Source: an uncultured Collinsella sp.
Lineage (GTDB): Bacteria > Actinomycetota > Coriobacteriia > Coriobacteriales > Coriobacteriaceae
DNA: 41,759 nucleotides
Reading direction: 5' to 3'
Assembly: GCA_900556875.1 (NCBI GenBank)
Contig: USQQ01000014.1
Location: 1-41,759 of the forward strand
Made by a program: the position numbers and the translations under genes. Shown in pieces: positions 1-8,432 of the stretch. Every line of letters starts with the position of its first letter. Positions within the stretch are counted from its first letter, which is position 1. Below the pieces are notes generated by a model. That model searched no databases and was not told the origin of the DNA. It saw only the letters and a program-made list of their open reading frames with translations.

Positions 1-73
1 GATTCGGTCGCACGGAGAGCATTTCCCAGTTGACAAAACTATAGGAACACCCCCCCTGCATCGGTAACACAGA

Positions 74-201
74 GCCCGTGCTGGACTTAGTTTTCAGAAC
101 ATTCCGCAGACCAGGAAACCCCCTTATCCACAGCTCCGAAGGAGCAGGATAAGGGGGTTTCCATGGTCGAGGACGTTCTGAAAACTAAGTCCAGCACGGG
201 C
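74..201. repeat. Giant 128-nt inverted repeat downstream of the opp operon
   Basis: The outer arms, 74-100 and 175-201, are perfect 27-bp reverse complements (they begin GCCCGTGCTGG). Inside them, 114-129 and 147-162 form a second perfect 16-bp pair (GGAAACCCCCTTATCC with its complement). A short GACCA/TGGTC pair with one bulged base lies between the two, and the apex is GCTCC-GAA-GGAGC (133-145). The whole folds into one almost continuous hairpin. It starts 17 nt beyond the oppF stop codon. No strong T-run follows it in the minus direction, so it is not a classic intrinsic terminator, though it could still end or protect the operon mRNA. A MITE-like non-autonomous element is the main alternative. 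The rest of 1-217 shows no gene. Confidence 0.85.
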
Positions 202-217
202 CCGGACAAACAGCCGA

Positions 218-1246
218 CTACAGGTCGATGTGAGATTCCTTGATCGGGAACGGCTCCGCGAAGTGGCAGGCGCAGCAGTGGCCCGGTGCGACTTCCTTAA
301 ACTCAGGTAGCTTCTCGGAGCAGATGCCCTGAGCGATCGGGCAGCGGGTGTGGAAACGGCAACCGGTCGGCGGATCCAGCGGTGACGGCGGATCGCCGGC
401 AAGGATGATGCGCTTACGGGTCTTCTGGATATCAGGATCGGGAACCGGCACGGCAGACAGCAGCGACTGCGTGTACGGGTGGTGAGGCTCGCTATAGAGC
501 GTCTTCCAGTCCGAAACCTCGACCATCTTACCCAGATACATAACGGCAACGCGATCGGAGATGTGCTGCACGACGGACAGGTCGTGGGCGATAAACAGAT
601 ACGCCGTACCAAACTTGTCCTGAAGTTCCTTGAGCAGGTTCAGAACCTGGGCCTGAATGGAAACATCCAGAGCGGAAACGGGCTCGTCGCAGATGATCAG
701 CTTGGGCTTGAGCGCAAAAGCGCGGGCGATGCCGACACGCTGACGCTGACCGCCCGAGAACTCGTGCGGATAGCGGTTGATGTGCTCGGGGTTCAGTCCG
801 ACGACGTCGAGAAGCTCGCGGACACGCTCGATACGCTCTTCCTTGGTACCCACGCCGTGAATGGTCATGGGCTCGGAGACGATCTCGCCGATGGTCATAC
901 GAGGGTTCAGCGATGCATAAGGATCCTGGAAGATAAACTGCATCTCACGACGCATGTCCTTGATCTCATGCTTGCTCATCTCGGCAACATCTTTGCCCTG
1001 GAAGAACACCTTGCCGGCAGTCGGCTGGGTCAGGCGCATAATCGTGCGGCCCGTGGTGGACTTACCGCAACCAGACTCGCCAACCAGACCAAAGGTCTCG
1101 CCCGGATAAATCTCGAACGAAATGTCATTCACAGCAGAGACGACACGCTTGGAAAAACGCTTGGCGAACATGCCGGACTCTGCAGGGAACTCCTTAGAGA
1201 GGTGCTCAACCTTCAGCAGCGGAGTACGCTCATTATTGTCTGCCAT
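218..1246 (-). CDS. oppF: Oligopeptide ABC transporter ATP-binding protein, OppF/DppF type
   Basis: This is one of the two cytoplasmic ATPases that power the peptide importer encoded by the same operon. The 342-residue protein has a full ABC domain: Walker A GESGCGKST near residues 56-64, Q-loop FQDPYASLNPRM, signature SGGQRQRVGIARA, Walker B LIICDEPVSALD and a switch His in AHDLSV. The C-terminus is the oligopeptide/dipeptide-type extension with the usual cysteines (RFHTRCP and a later CCAC). Its start codon directly abuts the oppD stop (TAA then ATG), so the two are likely translationally coupled. It is the last gene of the oppABCDF operon. Family and complex are clear; the transported peptide is not readable from the sequence. 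Confidence 0.93.
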   Translation of the reverse strand: MADNNERTPLLKVEHLSKEFPAESGMFAKRFSKRVVSAVNDISFEIYPGETFGLVGESGCGKSTTGRTIMRLTQPTAGKVFFQGKDVAEMSKHEIKDMRREMQFIFQDPYASLNPRMTIGEIVSEPMTIHGVGTKEERIERVRELLDVVGLNPEHINRYPHEFSGGQRQRVGIARAFALKPKLIICDEPVSALDVSIQAQVLNLLKELQDKFGTAYLFIAHDLSVVQHISDRVAVMYLGKMVEVSDWKTLYSEPHHPYTQSLLSAVPVPDPDIQKTRKRIILAGDPPSPLDPPTGCRFHTRCPIAQGICSEKLPEFKEVAPGHCCACHFAEPFPIKESHIDL

Positions 1247-2338
1247 TTACGCCTCGCCTCCCTTCTTGGAATCCTTGCGTGTACGGGACGTCGAAGGAGC
1301 GTTCTTGAGGAACTCGGGGTCGCCGGAATAGTGGCACGCAGAATAGTGGCCAGACTCCGTGACAACACGCTCGGGACGCTGCTTGCGGCACTTGTCCGTC
1401 GCATAGGGGCAACGAGGCGAGAACACGCAGCCCTCGGGCAGGTTCATGAGCGAGGGCGGATTGCCGTGAATCGGCGTAAGCGGCTTCTTCTCATCGATGG
1501 CCTGCTCCGGGATGGAGCGGATAAGGCCCCAGGTGTAGGGATGACGGCTCTCATAGAAGATCTCATCAGCAGTACCGAACTCGACGGGACGGCCGGCATA
1601 CATAACCATGATCTTGTCGGCCATGTCGGCGACAACGCCCAGGTCGTGAGTAATCATGATGATGGCGTTGCCGTTCTTCTCCTGCATTTCCTGCATGAGC
1701 TCAATAATCTGAGCCTGGATGGTAACGTCCAGAGCAGTCGTGGGCTCGTCGGCAATCAGGATATCGGGATCGCAGGCAAGAGCCATGGCGATCATGACGC
1801 GCTGACGCATACCGCCGGAGAACTGGTGCGGATACTCGTTGACGCGCTTCTCGGGCTCGGGAATACCCACGAGGTCCAAAAGCTCGGTGGCGCGCTTGAG
1901 CGCCTCCTGCTTGGAGTAACCACGGTGCAGACGAAGACCCTCGCCCACCTGCTTGCCGATCTTGTAGACCGGGTTCAGGGAGGTCATAGGATCCTGGAAG
2001 ATCATCGCGATATCGTTACCGCGAATGTGCTGCATCTCTTCCTCGGTCATCTCAAGGATAGAACGACCGCGATAGCGAACGTCGCCGCCCTCAATCTTTC
2101 CCGGAGGCATCGAGATGAGGCCCATGATGGTCATGGCGGTCACGGACTTACCGGAGCCGGACTCGCCGACGACGCCCAGGGTCTCGCCGCGATCGAGCGT
2201 GTAGGACACACCGTCGACAGCGCGAACGACACCATCCTCGGTGTGGAAATACATCTTAAGGTCATCGACCTCGAGCAGATGCTGGCCCTCGGGAACCGGC
2301 TGGTCCTTCAGGTCCACATAGTTCTTGTTCTTCTTCAT
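1247..2338 (-). CDS. oppD: Oligopeptide ABC transporter ATP-binding protein, OppD/DppD type
   Basis: This is the second ATPase subunit of the peptide importer, expected to pair with OppF on the inner face of the membrane. In 363 residues it shows Walker A GESGSGKS (about 58-65), Q-loop FQDPMTSLNPVYK, signature SGGMRQRVMIAMA, Walker B ILIADEPTTALD and switch His in THDLGV. The C-terminal oligopeptide extension carries cysteines in CVFSPRCPYATDKC and SACHY. An N-terminal extension of about 20 polar residues precedes the ABC domain. Two bases separate it from oppC upstream, and it abuts oppF downstream. The name OppD over DppD follows operon order and cannot be decided by sequence alone. Confidence 0.92.
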   Translation of the reverse strand: MKKNKNYVDLKDQPVPEGQHLLEVDDLKMYFHTEDGVVRAVDGVSYTLDRGETLGVVGESGSGKSVTAMTIMGLISMPPGKIEGGDVRYRGRSILEMTEEEMQHIRGNDIAMIFQDPMTSLNPVYKIGKQVGEGLRLHRGYSKQEALKRATELLDLVGIPEPEKRVNEYPHQFSGGMRQRVMIAMALACDPDILIADEPTTALDVTIQAQIIELMQEMQEKNGNAIIMITHDLGVVADMADKIMVMYAGRPVEFGTADEIFYESRHPYTWGLIRSIPEQAIDEKKPLTPIHGNPPSLMNLPEGCVFSPRCPYATDKCRKQRPERVVTESGHYSACHYSGDPEFLKNAPSTSRTRKDSKKGGEA

Positions 2339-2340
2339 CC

Positions 2341-3276
2341 TTATGCGTCCTTCATCTTGACGTCGAGGGCGTCGCGCAGACCGTCACCCAGCAGGGTGAA
2401 GGCGAGCACCGTCGAGAGAATTGCCAGACCGGGCATGATCATCATCCAGGGAGCAGTCAGAAGATACTGCTGACCGTCCTGAATCATGGAGCCCCACGAA
2501 GGCGTAGGCGGAATAACGCCCATGCCGAGGAAGGACAGAGCGGACTCGGTCAGAATGGCGCCACCAATGTTCATAGTCGCGTAGACCACGATGGAGGCAA
2601 CGGAGTTCGGGAAGATGTGACGCACGACGATACGAGCATCGGATGCACCCATCGCGCGCGCAGCGTCAACATAGTCGTTTTCCTTGACCGTCAGGATTGC
2701 AGATCGGAAGACGCGCGCAATCGAAGGCCAGCCGAGAACACCGATGGCGATAAAGACGTTCTGAAGACCACGGCCGATAACGGCGATCATGGCGACGACG
2801 AACAGCACGTACGGGAACGCTAGGAAGATATCCGCACAGCGCATGATGATCGTATCCCAGATTCCGCCGTAGAAACCGGCCAGAGCACCCATGACCAAAC
2901 CGATCACCGTGGAGATGGCGGTGGCCATAATGCCGACGGACAGCGAAACGCGTGCACCGTAGATAACGCGGACGAGAATGTCGCGGCCAAGGGCGTCGGT
3001 GCCAAACGGGTGCTCGGCACACGGAGCCAGCAGCGACGTCTCGGCCATGGTGGTCGAGTCGGAAGCCGTCGGCGAACCGAGCCAGGGCTTAGCCCACAGA
3101 TCGGCGGTCAGGGCAACCAAAACGACGATGATAATCCAGCAGACACCGATAACGGCGAGCTTGTTCTTACGAAGACGCTTAAAAGCGTCGCCCCACAGCG
3201 TGCGGGACTTGGCGGGAGCAGATGCGGCCTTGGTGGCGGTAGCTTGCTCCTGAGACTGAGAATCAGTTTCCTGCAT
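2341..3276 (-). CDS. oppC: Oligopeptide ABC transporter permease, OppC type
   Basis: This is a membrane subunit of the peptide importer. The 311-residue protein starts with a polar, Ala-rich cytoplasmic tail of about 35 residues, then a first membrane helix (LAVIGVCWIIIVVLVAL), then the DppC-type periplasmic loop ending in FGTDALGRDILVRVIYGARVS, a hallmark of this family. Five more hydrophobic segments follow. The EAA loop that docks on the ATPases is visible as AARAMGASDARIVVRHIFPNS. It lies between oppB (14 bases upstream) and oppD, and an AGGTACGTCTC stretch upstream of the ATG can act as ribosome binding site. Confidence 0.92.
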   Translation of the reverse strand: MQETDSQSQEQATATKAASAPAKSRTLWGDAFKRLRKNKLAVIGVCWIIIVVLVALTADLWAKPWLGSPTASDSTTMAETSLLAPCAEHPFGTDALGRDILVRVIYGARVSLSVGIMATAISTVIGLVMGALAGFYGGIWDTIIMRCADIFLAFPYVLFVVAMIAVIGRGLQNVFIAIGVLGWPSIARVFRSAILTVKENDYVDAARAMGASDARIVVRHIFPNSVASIVVYATMNIGGAILTESALSFLGMGVIPPTPSWGSMIQDGQQYLLTAPWMMIMPGLAILSTVLAFTLLGDGLRDALDVKMKDA

Positions 3277-3290
3277 GAGACGTACCTCCC

Positions 3291-4328
3291 TTAGGCCTTA
3301 TCCGACGGACCGCCAAGGCGGATACGCGGGTCGAGGAATGCATAGCTAATGTCGACGAGCAGGTTGATCACCATGACGACGACAACGATGAGCGTAACGC
3401 CGCCCATAACGATGGGCCAGTCACGCATGCTGATGGCGCGATAGACCTCATAGCCGATACCGGGCCAGTTAAAGACCGTCTCGGTCAGGATGGCACCCGA
3501 AAGCATGCCACCGAAGTCGACACCGATATAGGTAACGACGGGGATGAGTGCATTCTTAAGCGCATGCTTGATGATGATCGCGCGACTGGAGAGACCCTTG
3601 GCCTTTGCCGTACGGATGTAATCCTGGTTCATGACGTCAAGCAGCTGCGAACGCATAATGCGGGCAGCATAAGCGGTCGAAACCGAAGCCAGCGTAATGG
3701 TCGGGAGCACATAGTGCATCCAATCCTGATACTGAGAGCTGGAACCGCCGGCACCCGAAATCGGCATGGAGAATGCGCCGCCGGTGGCATCCTTGAGGAT
3801 GACGCCAAAGAACAGCTGCAGCAGCATACCGAGCCAGAAGGCAGGAACGGCAACGAGAATCGACGTGGTGAGCGTAACCAAAATATCCCAGAAGGAATAA
3901 CGCTTTACCGCCGAAATGATACCCGCACCGATACCCATGATTGCCTCGAGCACGATGGCGCACGCGGCAAGTTTGACCGTATACGGATACTTTTGGGCAA
4001 AGATTTCCGTAACCGGCAGCTTGCGCTGGTACGAATTACCCAGATCGCCATGAAGCAGACCGTTCATGTAATACAGATAACGGTCTACAAGCGACGTCTG
4101 AACGGGATCGCCGTTCTCGTCAAGGATCGCGTTGCCGTCCTCGTCCGTCTGGACCAGGTGATAGCGTACGCGAAGCTGAAGCTCTACCTCGGGGGACAGA
4201 GCCTTGTCTCCACCGATCAGCTTGATCGGATCTCCCGGCACGATATTCTGGAGGGCGAACAGAATCAGCGTAACGCCCAAAAACACCGGGATGAACTGAA
4301 GCACACGTTTAACGATGTACTTACCCAT
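3291..4328 (-). CDS. oppB: Oligopeptide ABC transporter permease, OppB type
   Basis: This is the partner permease of OppC in the peptide importer. The 345-residue protein begins with the characteristic N-terminal helix (IVKRVLQFIPVFLGVTLILFAL) and a conserved NIVPGDP segment. It carries a hydrophilic insertion of about 25 residues with DEDGNAILDENGDPV before the GNSYQRKLPV region, longer than in many OppB proteins and rich in Asp/Glu. The EAA loop is AKAKGLSSRAIIIKHALKN, and the C-terminus has the typical DPRIRLG ending. It is the second gene of the operon, separated from oppA by a 156-base gap that contains a strong hairpin. Confidence 0.92.
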   Translation of the reverse strand: MGKYIVKRVLQFIPVFLGVTLILFALQNIVPGDPIKLIGGDKALSPEVELQLRVRYHLVQTDEDGNAILDENGDPVQTSLVDRYLYYMNGLLHGDLGNSYQRKLPVTEIFAQKYPYTVKLAACAIVLEAIMGIGAGIISAVKRYSFWDILVTLTTSILVAVPAFWLGMLLQLFFGVILKDATGGAFSMPISGAGGSSSQYQDWMHYVLPTITLASVSTAYAARIMRSQLLDVMNQDYIRTAKAKGLSSRAIIIKHALKNALIPVVTYIGVDFGGMLSGAILTETVFNWPGIGYEVYRAISMRDWPIVMGGVTLIVVVVMVINLLVDISYAFLDPRIRLGGPSDKA

Positions 4329-4358
4329 ACCACTCCCCTATCTAGGGATTAACCTAAA

Positions 4359-4388
4359 TGGGATGCCGATCGCCAGACCGGCATCCCA
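4359..4388 (-). other. Intercistronic hairpin between oppA and oppB
   Basis: TGGGATGCCG (4359-4368) and CGGCATCCCA (4379-4388) form a perfect 10-bp stem around a 10-nt loop. On the minus strand it follows the oppA stop by about 95 bases and precedes the oppB start by 30. The downstream bases CATTTAGG are only weakly T-rich. The placement suits a partial terminator or an mRNA-stabilising structure that keeps the binding protein more abundant than the membrane subunits. That role is inferred. Confidence 0.75.
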
Positions 4389-4484
4389 AAATTACCATCA
4401 GCCAGTTTACCCCAGGTTAGGGAGAACTGTATGTTTCCCATGAGGTCTACGTAAATACTTGACCCTCACGGAAGCTGCAAACTC

Positions 4485-6161
4485 TTAGGCGAGCTCGGCG
4501 GTACCCAGCTCGGCGTGCTTCTGCGGATCGACATAGAGGTGCTTGATGCGATCGGAGCCAGCGATGGTGTGCGTGTAGAACATCACCGGGATGACCGGGC
4601 AGTCGGCAGCGACCATTGCGTCGGCCTCCTGCATCTTAGCGACGCGCTCTTCGTCGTCAACCGTGGTACGGGCCTCGTCGACCTTGGCGTCGAACTCGGG
4701 GTTGTTGTAACCAGAGCGGTTGTCGCCACCGAGGGAGTCGGAGTGGAACAGCGGATACAGGAAGTTGTCCATGATCGGGTAGTCGGCAATCCAGCCCAGA
4801 CGACCGAACTGATAGTTGAAGTTCTGGTACTGCTCGAGCAGCGCAGACCACTCAGGGGTATCGGAGACGGCGGTAACGCCGACCTTGGCGAGGTCGCCGA
4901 TGATGGACTCCATGATCTCCTTGTGGCCACCGTCCTGGTTGTAGGAAAGGGTCACGCTAATGCCACGGTCGCCGTTGGCACCGGCAGGAGCAACCTTGTC
5001 GAGGTACTCGTTAGCCTTGTCGACGTCGTAGGCGCAGAACTCCCATGCGCCCTCCTTGTAGCCATCGATGCCCGGAGGAACAATGCCGTCGGCGGGGGTA
5101 CGGGTGCCCTTGAAGATGGTCTTGCAGATGGCCTCGCGGTTAATGGCCAGGGAGATACCCCTGCGCAGGTCGGCGTTGTTGAACGGCTCGGCCGTGGTGT
5201 TGCAGGTCAGGTAGTAGGTGGAAGGCTCGGCGCCGAGCAGCATGCGCTCGCCGTCGCCCATGGTGTAGCCGTCCTTGGACACGCCGCGATCCTTCTTGGC
5301 AGCGTCGATCTGAGCAACGGGAACATCGCAGATATCGAGGTTACCGGCCTGGAACTCCTTGTAGGCGGTCTCCACGTCCTTGATGACCTGGAAGTGGATG
5401 CCATCGATCTTGGCCTTGTCGCCATAGTAATCGTCGAACTTCTTGAGGTTGATCTCCTGACCATCCTCCCACTTGCCGTCCATCATGAACGGGCCGTTAC
5501 CGATCGGGGCAAGGTAGAAGCTCTTAACATCGGACTCGGCGCACTCGGGAACCGGGGACAGAGCCGGGTGAGAGGCGACGAAGGGGAAGTCGGCGTAAGC
5601 GGAAGACAGCTTAACGACGAGGGTCTCATCGTCGGGGCAAGTAACACCGCTGAGCTCGGTAGCGTTACCGGCAAGCAGATCGTCATAGCCCTCGACCATG
5701 GAAAGGTGATAGGAGACCTCGGAAGGACCGTACTCGGTAGCGATGGCCGACTTGGTGTTGACCAGACGCTCCCAAGCGAGCTTGAAGGACTTGGAGGTAA
5801 CGTCGTCACCGTTGTGGAACTTGGCCTTCTTGATCTTGAAGGTGAACTCGGTGGCGTCGTCGTTGGCCTCGAAGGACTCGCAAGCCAGCGGGACGATCTT
5901 GCCCTTCTCGGCGTCGTAAGAGGTCAGAGCATCGAACAGCTGGTACTCGACCTGAGTGCCCTGATCCTCCTGGACGTTGTAGGGGTCGATGCAGACCGGG
6001 TTGTTGATGTAGAAGTTCAGCGTCGAACCGGACTCAGAACCGGAAGCGTCGCCGCCCTTCTTGCCGCATGCGGCAAGAAAAGCCATGGAGCTCGCAGCAA
6101 GGGTACCGCCGACAAAGGCGCGACGACCCATAACGGGCTGGTGGAACATAGAATCAGCCAT
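4485..6161 (-). CDS. oppA: Peptide ABC transporter substrate-binding lipoprotein, OppA family (SBP family 5)
   Basis: This is the extracytoplasmic peptide-binding protein of the Opp importer and the first gene of its operon. Of 558 residues, the first 32 form a lipoprotein signal: a twin-arginine-like GRRAFVGG, a hydrophobic stretch and the lipobox LAAC, with the Cys as predicted lipidation site. A Gly/Ser-rich linker follows. The mature part has SBP family 5 features, including the segment KFHNGDDVTSKSFKLAWERL typical of OppA/DppA proteins. The start is supported by a near-perfect ribosome binding site, AAGGAGGATGGC, just before the ATG. A Tat route is possible, but the signal is also compatible with Sec. 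Substrate preference cannot be read from the sequence. Confidence 0.93.
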   Translation of the reverse strand: MADSMFHQPVMGRRAFVGGTLAASSMAFLAACGKKGGDASGSESGSTLNFYINNPVCIDPYNVQEDQGTQVEYQLFDALTSYDAEKGKIVPLACESFEANDDATEFTFKIKKAKFHNGDDVTSKSFKLAWERLVNTKSAIATEYGPSEVSYHLSMVEGYDDLLAGNATELSGVTCPDDETLVVKLSSAYADFPFVASHPALSPVPECAESDVKSFYLAPIGNGPFMMDGKWEDGQEINLKKFDDYYGDKAKIDGIHFQVIKDVETAYKEFQAGNLDICDVPVAQIDAAKKDRGVSKDGYTMGDGERMLLGAEPSTYYLTCNTTAEPFNNADLRRGISLAINREAICKTIFKGTRTPADGIVPPGIDGYKEGAWEFCAYDVDKANEYLDKVAPAGANGDRGISVTLSYNQDGGHKEIMESIIGDLAKVGVTAVSDTPEWSALLEQYQNFNYQFGRLGWIADYPIMDNFLYPLFHSDSLGGDNRSGYNNPEFDAKVDEARTTVDDEERVAKMQEADAMVAADCPVIPVMFYTHTIAGSDRIKHLYVDPQKHAELGTAELA

Positions 6162-6260
6162 GCCATCCTCCTTATGAGATAGGACAAAGAAATGTTCAGT
6201 CGGACATATGTCGAGACAATCCGATCCGAACCATCAAAACGCCGCCCGCTGCTATGGCTG

Positions 6261-6289
6261 GTTATGCACAACAGACCAACGTTTTGCAA
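6261..6289 (-). promoter_or_regulatory. Candidate oppA promoter
   Basis: On the minus strand TTGCAA (6284-6289) and CATAAC (6261-6266) are 17 bases apart, each matching four of six consensus positions. An AAAACGTT motif lies at 6278-6285, overlapping the -35 and the spacer. The predicted leader to the oppA ATG would be about 90 nt and includes a perfect GACATATGTC palindrome at 6203-6212. Nothing else is recognisable between oppA and the secG terminator (6162-6402). Confidence 0.35.
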
Positions 6290-6402
6290 TACAGTAGCGC
6301 ATTTTATGCACGATTTGGGGCTAATTCCGGTTAACGGTCGAGAATTTCTTTAGTTGGGCGAAGTATGTGGGGATATTTTGACTCTGTTACAAGTCTGTAA
6401 AC

Positions 6403-6433
6403 AAAAAGGGCCCCGCACATGCGGGACCCTTTA
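6403..6433 (-). terminator. Intrinsic terminator of secG
   Basis: On the minus strand AAAGGGTCCCGCA and TGCGGGGCCCTTT pair almost perfectly with a very short loop and are followed by a T-run. It lies 20 bases past the secG stop codon. Confidence 0.9.
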
Positions 6434-6454
6434 CAAACGTATATACGCCGATGC

Positions 6455-6709
6455 TTAGTAGCCGACGATACCCTGCGGGAAGAAGAACATGCACAGAACG
6501 ACACACACGGCAAAAACGACGGCCATAATTACCGTCAGGCGATCGAGGTTCTGCTCCATGACGCCCGTGGCAGAGCTGGAGTTATACAGCGAGCTAGCGA
6601 TCATATCCGAAACGCCGGTGCCCTTACCGGAATGCATCAGAACGAGAATCGTCAGCGCCACGGCAGAAACAGCCCAAACGACAAACAGAAGAATCTGGAA
6701 CGGACCCAT
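6455..6709 (-). CDS. secG: Preprotein translocase subunit SecG
   Basis: SecG is the small accessory membrane subunit of the SecYEG protein-export channel. The 84-residue protein has the expected architecture: an N-terminal helix (ILLFVVWAVSAVALTILVLM), the conserved polar loop beginning HSGKGTGVSDM, and a second helix (LTVIMAVVFAVCVVLCMFFF). Length and loop match the family. The upstream AAGGAG lies seven bases before the ATG. It is transcribed separately from gpmI, whose terminator lies between them, and has its own terminator. Linkage of secG to glycolytic genes (gap-pgk-tpiA-secG) is common in bacteria, which supports the call. Confidence 0.93.
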   Translation of the reverse strand: MGPFQILLFVVWAVSAVALTILVLMHSGKGTGVSDMIASSLYNSSSATGVMEQNLDRLTVIMAVVFAVCVVLCMFFFPQGIVGY

Positions 6710-6776
6710 AGATAAGCTCCTTAATAGAACAATTCAAACTCCAGTACTGTACCACAACCTTCAACACTCCCCCACC

Positions 6777-6805
6777 TGCCATTTAGGGACGGGGTAGAAA
6801 TGGCA
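6777..6805. repeat. Short REP-like inverted repeat
   Basis: TGCCATTT (6777-6784) and AAATGGCA (6798-6805) form a perfect 8-bp inverted repeat around AGGGACGGGGTAG. The G-rich loop with GGGACGGGG resembles the core of some REP sequences associated with Y1/TnpA-REP (RAYT) transposases, as I recall them. Only one copy is in this window and no such transposase gene is present. It could also be an operator or leader hairpin for secG. Confidence 0.4.
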
Positions 6806-6813
6806 GAAATACC

Positions 6814-6848
6814 AAAAAGGGGGTCGTCCGGTTGTGGACAACCCCCTT
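6814..6848 (-). terminator. Intrinsic terminator of the pgk-tpiA-gpmI operon
   Basis: On the minus strand AAGGGGGTTGTCC pairs with GGACGACCCCCTT across a short loop (ACAACC), with one G·T pair, and TTTTTGG follows. It begins 25 bases after the gpmI stop. Confidence 0.9.
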
Positions 6849-6873
6849 ACTAGAAAACGGTATTTGTTTTCTA

Positions 6874-8427
6874 TTAGGCCTCGGTGGCGAGCACGCGACC
6901 CGTCATCTCGGCGGAAGGCTCAATACCAGCCATGGTGAGCATGGTCGGAGCGATATCGGAAAGACGGCCGTCCTCGATACCGGTGAGCTTGGCCTTATCA
7001 TCAACGATGATGAACGGCACGCGGTTGGTGGTGTGAGCCGTAAACGGATGCTTGGAACCGTCGGAAGCAACGTCAAACATGTGATCGGCGTTGCCATGGT
7101 CGGCGGTAATCAGCGCAAAGCCACCCTTGGCGAGAATCGCCGGGACAACCTTGGACAAAGCATCGTCAACAGCCTCGACGGCCTTAACGGCGGCGTCGAA
7201 GACACCGGTGTGACCAACCATGTCGCAGTTCGCGAAGTTCACGATGTAGAAATCAGCGCGATCCTCGTTGATTGCGGCGACGAGCTTCTCGGTAACCTCG
7301 GGAGCGCTCATCTCGGGCTGCAGATCGTAGGTAGCGACCTTGGGAGAAGCGACGAGCACGCGCTCCTCGCCCTCCTTGGGCTCCTCGATGCCGCCGTTGA
7401 GGAAGAACGTCACGTGGGCGTACTTCTCGGTCTCGGCGGTGTGCAGCTGCTTCAGGCCATTGGCGGCGATAACGTCGGCGAGGACGTTCTCGGGGAACGT
7501 CTTGGGGAAGGCGACCTCGACGTCAAACGTCGGATCGTACTCGGTCATCGTCACAAAGTGCGAAAGCTTGATCTGCTCGCGCTCGAAGCCGTCGAACTCC
7601 TTGTCCGTGAACACGCGGGTCATCTGACGAGCGCGGTCGGGACGGAAGTTGAAGAAGATGGCCGCGTCGCCCTCGTGGATGCCCTCGTTGTGGGCAGCGA
7701 AGGGCTCGACGAACTCATCGCCGCGCGGATCCTTCTCGTAGTAGGCCTTGATACCGGCCACGGGGTCAGTATCGGCATCGGACGCGTTGACCATGACATC
7801 GTAGGCACGCTGGATGCGCTCCCAACGGTTATCGCGGTCCATGGCCCAATAACGGCCCGAAACGGTGGCAACGCGAGCGTCGCAACCGGTCTCCTCGGAG
7901 ATCTTAGCCAGGAAGGCGCAGAACTCGCTCATGTAGCCGGCACCGGACTGCGGGTCAACGTCGCGGCCATCCATGAAGGCGTGGACGCGAACGGTCTTGA
8001 CGCCATGCTGGGCAGCCATCTTGACCAGGGCCTCGACATGGTTCATGTGAGAATGAACGCCGCCGGGGCTCATAAGGCCCATGAGGTGCAGGGTCTTGCC
8101 TTCGGCCTTGACATCGTCCATAGCCTTAACGAAGACCTCGTTCTTGGCGATGGAGCCGTCCTTGATAGCGTTATTGATGCGCGAAAGCTCCTGGAACACG
8201 ATGCGGCCGGCACCGATGTTGAGGTGGCCTACCTCGGAGTTTCCCATCTGACCGTCGGGAAGGCCCACGTCCTCGCCCGAAGCGCCGAGTGTGGTGTGGG
8301 GATACTTCTCGTACAGGCTATCAAGGAAGGGCGTCTTGGCAGCGGCGACGGCGTTCTCGCCATCGGCCGGAGCCAAACCACACCCGTCCATGATGATCAG
8401 GAGTGCAGGAAGATGACGCTGTGCCAT
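6874..8427 (-). CDS. gpmI: 2,3-bisphosphoglycerate-independent phosphoglycerate mutase
   Basis: This cytoplasmic enzyme interconverts 3- and 2-phosphoglycerate in glycolysis, using two Mn ions and a phosphoserine intermediate. The 517 residues match the usual length. Visible are the N-terminal metal site IIMDGCG, the catalytic serine in MGNSEVGHLNIGAGR (Ser64), the substrate-binding region AFMDGRDVDP and the C-terminal metal motif ITADHGNADHM. It is the third gene of pgk-tpiA-gpmI, five bases after tpiA. The ribosome binding site AGGA is short and close to the ATG, suggesting coupling to tpiA translation. It is unrelated to the 2,3-BPG-dependent (GpmA) type. Confidence 0.96.
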   Translation of the reverse strand: MAQRHLPALLIIMDGCGLAPADGENAVAAAKTPFLDSLYEKYPHTTLGASGEDVGLPDGQMGNSEVGHLNIGAGRIVFQELSRINNAIKDGSIAKNEVFVKAMDDVKAEGKTLHLMGLMSPGGVHSHMNHVEALVKMAAQHGVKTVRVHAFMDGRDVDPQSGAGYMSEFCAFLAKISEETGCDARVATVSGRYWAMDRDNRWERIQRAYDVMVNASDADTDPVAGIKAYYEKDPRGDEFVEPFAAHNEGIHEGDAAIFFNFRPDRARQMTRVFTDKEFDGFEREQIKLSHFVTMTEYDPTFDVEVAFPKTFPENVLADVIAANGLKQLHTAETEKYAHVTFFLNGGIEEPKEGEERVLVASPKVATYDLQPEMSAPEVTEKLVAAINEDRADFYIVNFANCDMVGHTGVFDAAVKAVEAVDDALSKVVPAILAKGGFALITADHGNADHMFDVASDGSKHPFTAHTTNRVPFIIVDDKAKLTGIEDGRLSDIAPTMLTMAGIEPSAEMTGRVLATEA

Positions 8428-8432
8428 ATGTC

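Noticed and set aside
124..612. Small minus-strand open frame overlapping the giant hairpin and the end of oppF
   Set aside because: It is Arg/Ser/Pro-rich, runs in another frame through oppF and has no ribosome binding site.
479..2473. A 664-codon plus-strand open frame over oppF and oppD
   Set aside because: The two ABC ATPases beneath it have every motif in order; the antisense frame shows only repeated low-complexity segments that mirror the ABC motifs.
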